Shown in pieces: positions 60,930-64,000 of a stretch of DNA of 64,000 bases. The position numbers and the translations under genes were made by a program. Source of the stretch: Hymenobacter radiodurans (GTDB lineage Bacteria; Bacteroidota; Bacteroidia; Cytophagales; Hymenobacteraceae). The stretch lies in the NCBI RefSeq assembly GCF_004355185.1, contig NZ_CP037922.1, positions 2,108,001 to 2,172,000 of the forward strand, in the 5' to 3' direction. How positions within the stretch are numbered: position 1 is the first letter of the stretch; every line of letters starts with the position of its first letter. The notes under the pieces were generated by a model, which was given only the letters and a program-made list of their open reading frames with translations, was not told where the DNA came from and searched no databases.

Positions 60930-61184
60930 ATTGCTGGCAAGAATAGCAAGAATAGCGGGAAGTAGAAGGCTGGGGCTCAGCTAAACAGAGCGTACGAACC
61001 AAGGTAAAAAAGATCTTCAGGATGCACCGGCCGAGATAGGCTGCCACCACAGCACAATAGAAACAGCTCAGCAACAGCAGTTCTCATCCAACGTAAGTCA
61101 AGTAGTAGGCAGGTCGAGCCTACCTGATTACGCTCAATAAGGCCCGTTGGGGGGCATTTTTTCAGTTACTGGACGTCTAATCGA

Positions 61185-62267
61185 ATGAGGTTTAAGTTAC
61201 CACTTCCTGTCTGGACAATTCTGGCTCCGGTTCTTGCGTGGCTATCCTACGCGGGAGTAGCGTTCGGCTGGGGCGGCACCTATTTGCTGGTGGTTGCCGC
61301 CGCACTGATTGGGTGCGTGTTAGCAGCCGTCTATCACGCCGAAGTGGTTGCCCACCGGGTAGGCGAGCCATTTGGGACCTTGGTGCTTGCCCTGGCCGTT
61401 ACCATCATTGAGGTGTCGCTTATCGTTTCGCTGATGATTGCGGGAGGGCCCGAAACAACCGCGCTGGCCCGCGACACGGTATTTGCCGCGGTCATGATTA
61501 TTATCACCGGCATAACGGGCCTATGTCTGCTGGCTGGGGGCGTGCATCACAAAGAACAGGTGTTCGAGCAGCAGGGCGTGACGGCGGCGCTGGTGACGTT
61601 GACGGCCATTCTGGTGCTGACCTTAATCTTGCCGAACTATACCACCAGCATGGCGGGCCCGATGTATAATTTTCTGCAGCAAGGTTTTATAGCCATCGTT
61701 TCCTTGCTGCTCTACGGCACGTTCATACTGGTTCAAACGGTCCGTCACCGAGACTTCTTTTTGCCCCCCACGGGCACTTCCGATGAAGAGGTCCACGCAA
61801 CACCTCCAACTAATAAGGTAGCGGGGCTAAGCTTCTTCCTGTTGCTGGCGGGCTTGGTAGCCGTGGTGTTGCTGGCCAAAGCGCTGTCGCCAACTATTGA
61901 GGCCGGCGTGGTGAGCATAGGGGCCCCAAAATCATTGGTAGGGGTTATTATTGCAGCGGTCGTGCTGCTGCCTGAAGGCTTGGCTGCCTGGCAGGCGGCG
62001 AGAAAAAACCGTCTGCAAACCAGCCTCAATCTTGCCCTTGGCTCGGCTCTGGCCAGCATCGGGCTAACCATTCCGGCGGTTGCTGTCTTGTCCGCAATCA
62101 CCGGCCTGACTATTACGCTCGGCATCGACATAAAGTCAACGGTATTGCTGGTCCTGGCCCTGATTACCAATATATTGTCGTTCTCTACCGGTCGCACCCA
62201 CATGCTACACGGAGTAGTCCTGCTGGTCATATTTGCCGTTTATCTGTTCACGATTGTAGTGCCGTAA
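61185..62267 (+). CDS. chaA: Calcium/proton antiporter (ChaA/CaCA family)
   Basis: 360 residues with ten or eleven helices in two inverted halves. The alpha-repeat motifs are AVTIIEVSLIVSLMI (first, with GEPFGTLVLALAVTIIEV before it) and LPEGLAAWQAARKNRLQTSLNLALGSALASIGLTI-region (second), each with the Glu that binds Ca2+. A hydrophilic loop near residue 195 (PPTGTSDEEVHATPP) separates the halves. ChaA-type exchangers export Ca2+ (and Na+ or K+) against protons. Next to a divergent Ca2+ ATPase it suggests a local ion-homeostasis unit. A GGGGGGCATTTTTT motif copy is 31 bases before the ATG and another is in the loop (61764). Confidence 0.85.
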   Translation: MRFKLPLPVWTILAPVLAWLSYAGVAFGWGGTYLLVVAAALIGCVLAAVYHAEVVAHRVGEPFGTLVLALAVTIIEVSLIVSLMIAGGPETTALARDTVFAAVMIIITGITGLCLLAGGVHHKEQVFEQQGVTAALVTLTAILVLTLILPNYTTSMAGPMYNFLQQGFIAIVSLLLYGTFILVQTVRHRDFFLPPTGTSDEEVHATPPTNKVAGLSFFLLLAGLVAVVLLAKALSPTIEAGVVSIGAPKSLVGVIIAAVVLLPEGLAAWQAARKNRLQTSLNLALGSALASIGLTIPAVAVLSAITGLTITLGIDIKSTVLLVLALITNILSFSTGRTHMLHGVVLLVIFAVYLFTIVVP

Positions 62268-62292
62268 ATAGGGAGAAACAGCTCTTTTAGCA

Positions 62293-62354
62293 AACGAATG
62301 CAAGCCGCAGAGCAACGACTAGTCCAAGCCATTGTTCTGCGGCTTGCATCCGTT
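62293..62354. terminator. Long hairpin between convergent genes
   Basis: AACGAATGCAAGCCGCAGA (62293-62311) and TCTGCGGCTTGCATCCGTT (62336-62354) form an arm of about 19 bases with one mismatch. It lies between the chaA and SDR genes and its right end touches the SDR stop codon. No strong T run, but clearly a 3'-end structure. Confidence 0.65.
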
Positions 62355-63144
62355 AGCTGTTGCCGTACATGTTCGATTCGCCGCCGTCGATGGCAATGGT
62401 CTGGCCGTTGATGTAGGCGGCGTCTTCGCTAAGCAGGAAGGCCACTACCTTGGCCACTTCTTCAGGCAAGCCCAGCCGCTTGGTGGGGTTACGCTGGGCG
62501 TATTCGGTTTCAGCCTGCTTTGGGTCGGCGGGGTTTACTTGCTTGAACGCTTCGGCCACCATCGGCGTCAAGATAGCGCCCGGCGCAATGGCGTTTGTGA
62601 TGATGCCGTGGCGCGCGTATTCCAGCGCCGCGTTTTTGGTCATGCCCGATACGGCGTGCTTGCTGGCTACATAGGGCATCTGGTTGAGCACCCCTCGAAT
62701 TCCCCCCACCGACGCCACGTTGACGATGCGGCCGTAGCCCTGCCGTTGCATCACCGGCAATACGTAGCGCAGACCATAATACACGCCCATCAGGTTGATA
62801 TCGATTACTTTTTTGAACACTGCTATGTCGTAATCAACGATGCTCGCCTGCTTGCCTTCAATGCCGGCGTTGTTGTAGAGCCCGTCGATGCGCCCAAAGG
62901 CGTTCACGGCGGCTTCCACGTAGTTCCTCACGGCTGCCTCGTCGGACACATCGGCCACGGCTGTTTCGATACGGGCAGACGGGAACTGCGCGGTCAGCTG
63001 CTCTTGCGCCTGGGTCAGACTTTGTTCGTTGTAGTCGACCAGCAGCAGATTGGCGCCGAGGGCGGCTAGCTCCTGCGCCGCTGCCAAACCTAGGCCCATT
63101 GCGGCGCCTGTGATTATGATTGATTTTCCCTGGAATGAGCTCAT
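62353..63144 (-). CDS. Short-chain dehydrogenase/reductase
   Basis: 263 residues from 63144 (MSSFQGKSIIITGAAMGLG). Classical SDR: cofactor loop TGAAMGLGLAAA, LLLVDYNEQS with Asp after the second strand (favours NAD over NADP), ADVSD, LYNNAGIEG (NNAG), INLMGVYYGLRYVLPVMQ, IVNVASVGGIRG (Ser), YVASKHAVSGM (YxxxK), NAIAPGAILTPM and FLLSEDAAYINGQTIAIDGG. Substrate unknown. Convergent with chaA, with a shared hairpin. Confidence 0.9.
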   Translation of the reverse strand: MSSFQGKSIIITGAAMGLGLAAAQELAALGANLLLVDYNEQSLTQAQEQLTAQFPSARIETAVADVSDEAAVRNYVEAAVNAFGRIDGLYNNAGIEGKQASIVDYDIAVFKKVIDINLMGVYYGLRYVLPVMQRQGYGRIVNVASVGGIRGVLNQMPYVASKHAVSGMTKNAALEYARHGIITNAIAPGAILTPMVAEAFKQVNPADPKQAETEYAQRNPTKRLGLPEEVAKVVAFLLSEDAAYINGQTIAIDGGESNMYGNS

Positions 63145-63432
63145 CGGAAGGTGCAAATTGAGGGTGAAATCACTGTGTACGAATCATCTACGGATAGAGT
63201 AATACCGTCGGGTGTTGAGAAGAGATTTTGTTCATCGCGAACGAACGGTGACCCAACTACGGCTGCTAAGATCTGCTAGGGTGCTTTTTCTGAGCTGTAG
63301 CCGCCAACCATAGTGGCGGCGGGCAACCCCAAGATCCTGTTTGGCGTTGCGCTGAAGAAGACCATCGTGGCCGTTGCAGTGTCCTCATGCCAGAAGGGCG
63401 AGGGCTTGCCTCATGTATTAAAAGCCCCCAGC

Positions 63433-64000
63433 ATGTCTAACCTGGAAATCAGTGCCGCAACCGTACGCCAGAGTCATAAGCGCCCCAATGCTGCTCCTTT
63501 CTGGCTACTTGCTACCACCGCTTGCGCCGTGCTCGGTGCGGCCGGCGGCTGCAACAATTCCTCCAATACGATGGAAAATGCCACGCAACAAACGGATGCC
63601 AGTACTACGCCTTCCACCCTGGATCTGGCCGCGCTGCCCAAGATCGGGACGGTGGACGAGCGGTTTCAGTCCTATAACGTGGAGATGGCCGAGCTGACGG
63701 GGGGCAATTTCTGGAAGCCTTACGACCAGATCGGCAAGCCTACCCCGCCGCCCCCGGCTGATGCTCCTAACCAGCGCAGTACGCCCGCCGGCATGGACCC
63801 CAAGCTCTACCAATATTTGCCCCCATCGACCTGACGAAGCCCCGCCTGCGCAAGCTAGCCGCTGCCCTGGGTCCGGCCTACGTGCGCTGCAGCGGTACCT
63901 GGGCCAACTCCACCTACCTGCCCGACACCGACCAAACGCCCAAAAACCCCCGAAGGGCTTCAGCGCCGTGCTTAGTCGGGCGCAGTGGAAGGGCCTGGTG
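63433..64000 (+). CDS. GH79-like (heparanase-type) lipoprotein, 5' part (two frameshifts)
   Basis: Start at 63433 (MSNLEISAATVRQSHKR). A hydrophobic segment with ATTACAVLGAAGGC suggests a lipoprotein or an anchored export signal, followed by a Ser/Thr/Asn linker. The first frame stops at 63834. Adding one base to the C5 run at 63820-63824 (restoring TTTGCCCCCC) gives LPPIDLTKPRLRKLAAALG, then PAYVRCSGTWANSTYLPDTD, and a second C5 run at 63947-63951 needs one base to give NPPKGFSAVLSRAQWKGLV. LRKLAAxLGPAYxRxSGTxAN is what I recall of the start of family 79 beta-glucuronidases (heparanase group). The catalytic Glu residues would be past the window end. Motif copy at 63699. Confidence 0.6.

Noticed and set aside
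515..63704. The GGGGGGC word as a CRISPR-type or tandem repeat, or as the Bacteroidota -7 promoter box (TAnnTTTG)
   Set aside because: Copies are singly scattered and lie in both strands and within genes, without regular spacing; only a few lie upstream of starts and the -33 TTTG is not found at set distance.
1044..63951. Calling the frame-broken genes pseudogenes
   Set aside because: Every break is one base short in a homopolymer, the flanking codons are fully conserved, and no second type of damage is present.
1..64000. tRNA or rRNA genes
   Set aside because: I looked for the GGTTCGAATCC-type T-loop and for rRNA core sequences on both strands and saw none, though a covariance-model search would be more reliable.

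Overview
The window is a stretch of bacterial chromosome, by eye about 55-60% GC, from a member of the Bacteroidota, most likely Hymenobacter or a close relative (Cytophagales). The signs are a SusC/SusD outer-membrane pair, a TonB-dependent receptor with an N-terminal STN domain next to an ECF sigma factor and FecR, a DUF4369-TlpA thioredoxin lipoprotein, a DUF6728 mini-protein, TonB/MORN proteins and many lipoproteins. I see no rRNA, tRNA, CRISPR array, transposase or prophage. Housekeeping genes are mixed with envelope and nutrient-acquisition genes.

Layout. 0-7 kb: end of an epimerase-like gene, a HAD phosphatase, a vanadium-haloperoxidase-like lipoprotein lacking one catalytic His, DUF6728 with YjbR, and a Bor-like lipoprotein overlapping a lactone oxidase. 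7-13.6 kb: leuS, an OprP-type porin, a CrtA-like gene, a stress protein and acpH. 13.7-20.8 kb: susD/susC, a secreted metallo-hydrolase, a decayed copy of the acpH 3' end and an AT-rich lipoprotein. 20.9-32.2 kb: SlyD-like PPIase, beta-propeller lipoprotein, UPF1-like helicase, a GH2 glycosidase, and an operon of RND exporter plus two tandem coiled-coil paralogues. 32.3-45 kb: small proteins, thyA, pabC-like, dprA, merR, alaS, gatB and a TlpA protein. 45-58 kb: a possible DNA polymerase III psi-like protein, thioesterase, pcm, a sugar-phosphate transferase, two transporters, the sigma/FecR/TonB-receptor cassette and ribE. 58-64 kb: a Ca2+-type P-type ATPase divergent from a Ca2+/H+ antiporter, an SDR, and the start of a GH79-like lipoprotein.

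Two patterns stand out. First, a short asymmetric motif, GGGGGGC followed by an A/T run, occurs about 39 times on either strand, roughly once per 1.6 kb, inside genes and as arms of several terminators. Its density, asymmetry and place in terminators resemble DNA uptake sequences (Neisseria DUS, Haemophilus USS). It could also be a Chi-like or HIP1-like iterated word. Second, eight genes appear broken, at 12 sites in total counting repeats within a gene plus the others listed in the findings; every break is repaired by adding one base to a homopolymer, and six lie on that same motif with G5 where G6 is expected. This looks like homopolymer undercalling in the assembly rather than true gene decay, so the frameshifted genes are described here as probably intact.

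The intergenic regions also hold a 265-bp palindrome-ended element with its own terminator (two copies, each between convergent genes and flush with stop codons) and a 93-bp hairpin repeat family (three copies and one short relative).
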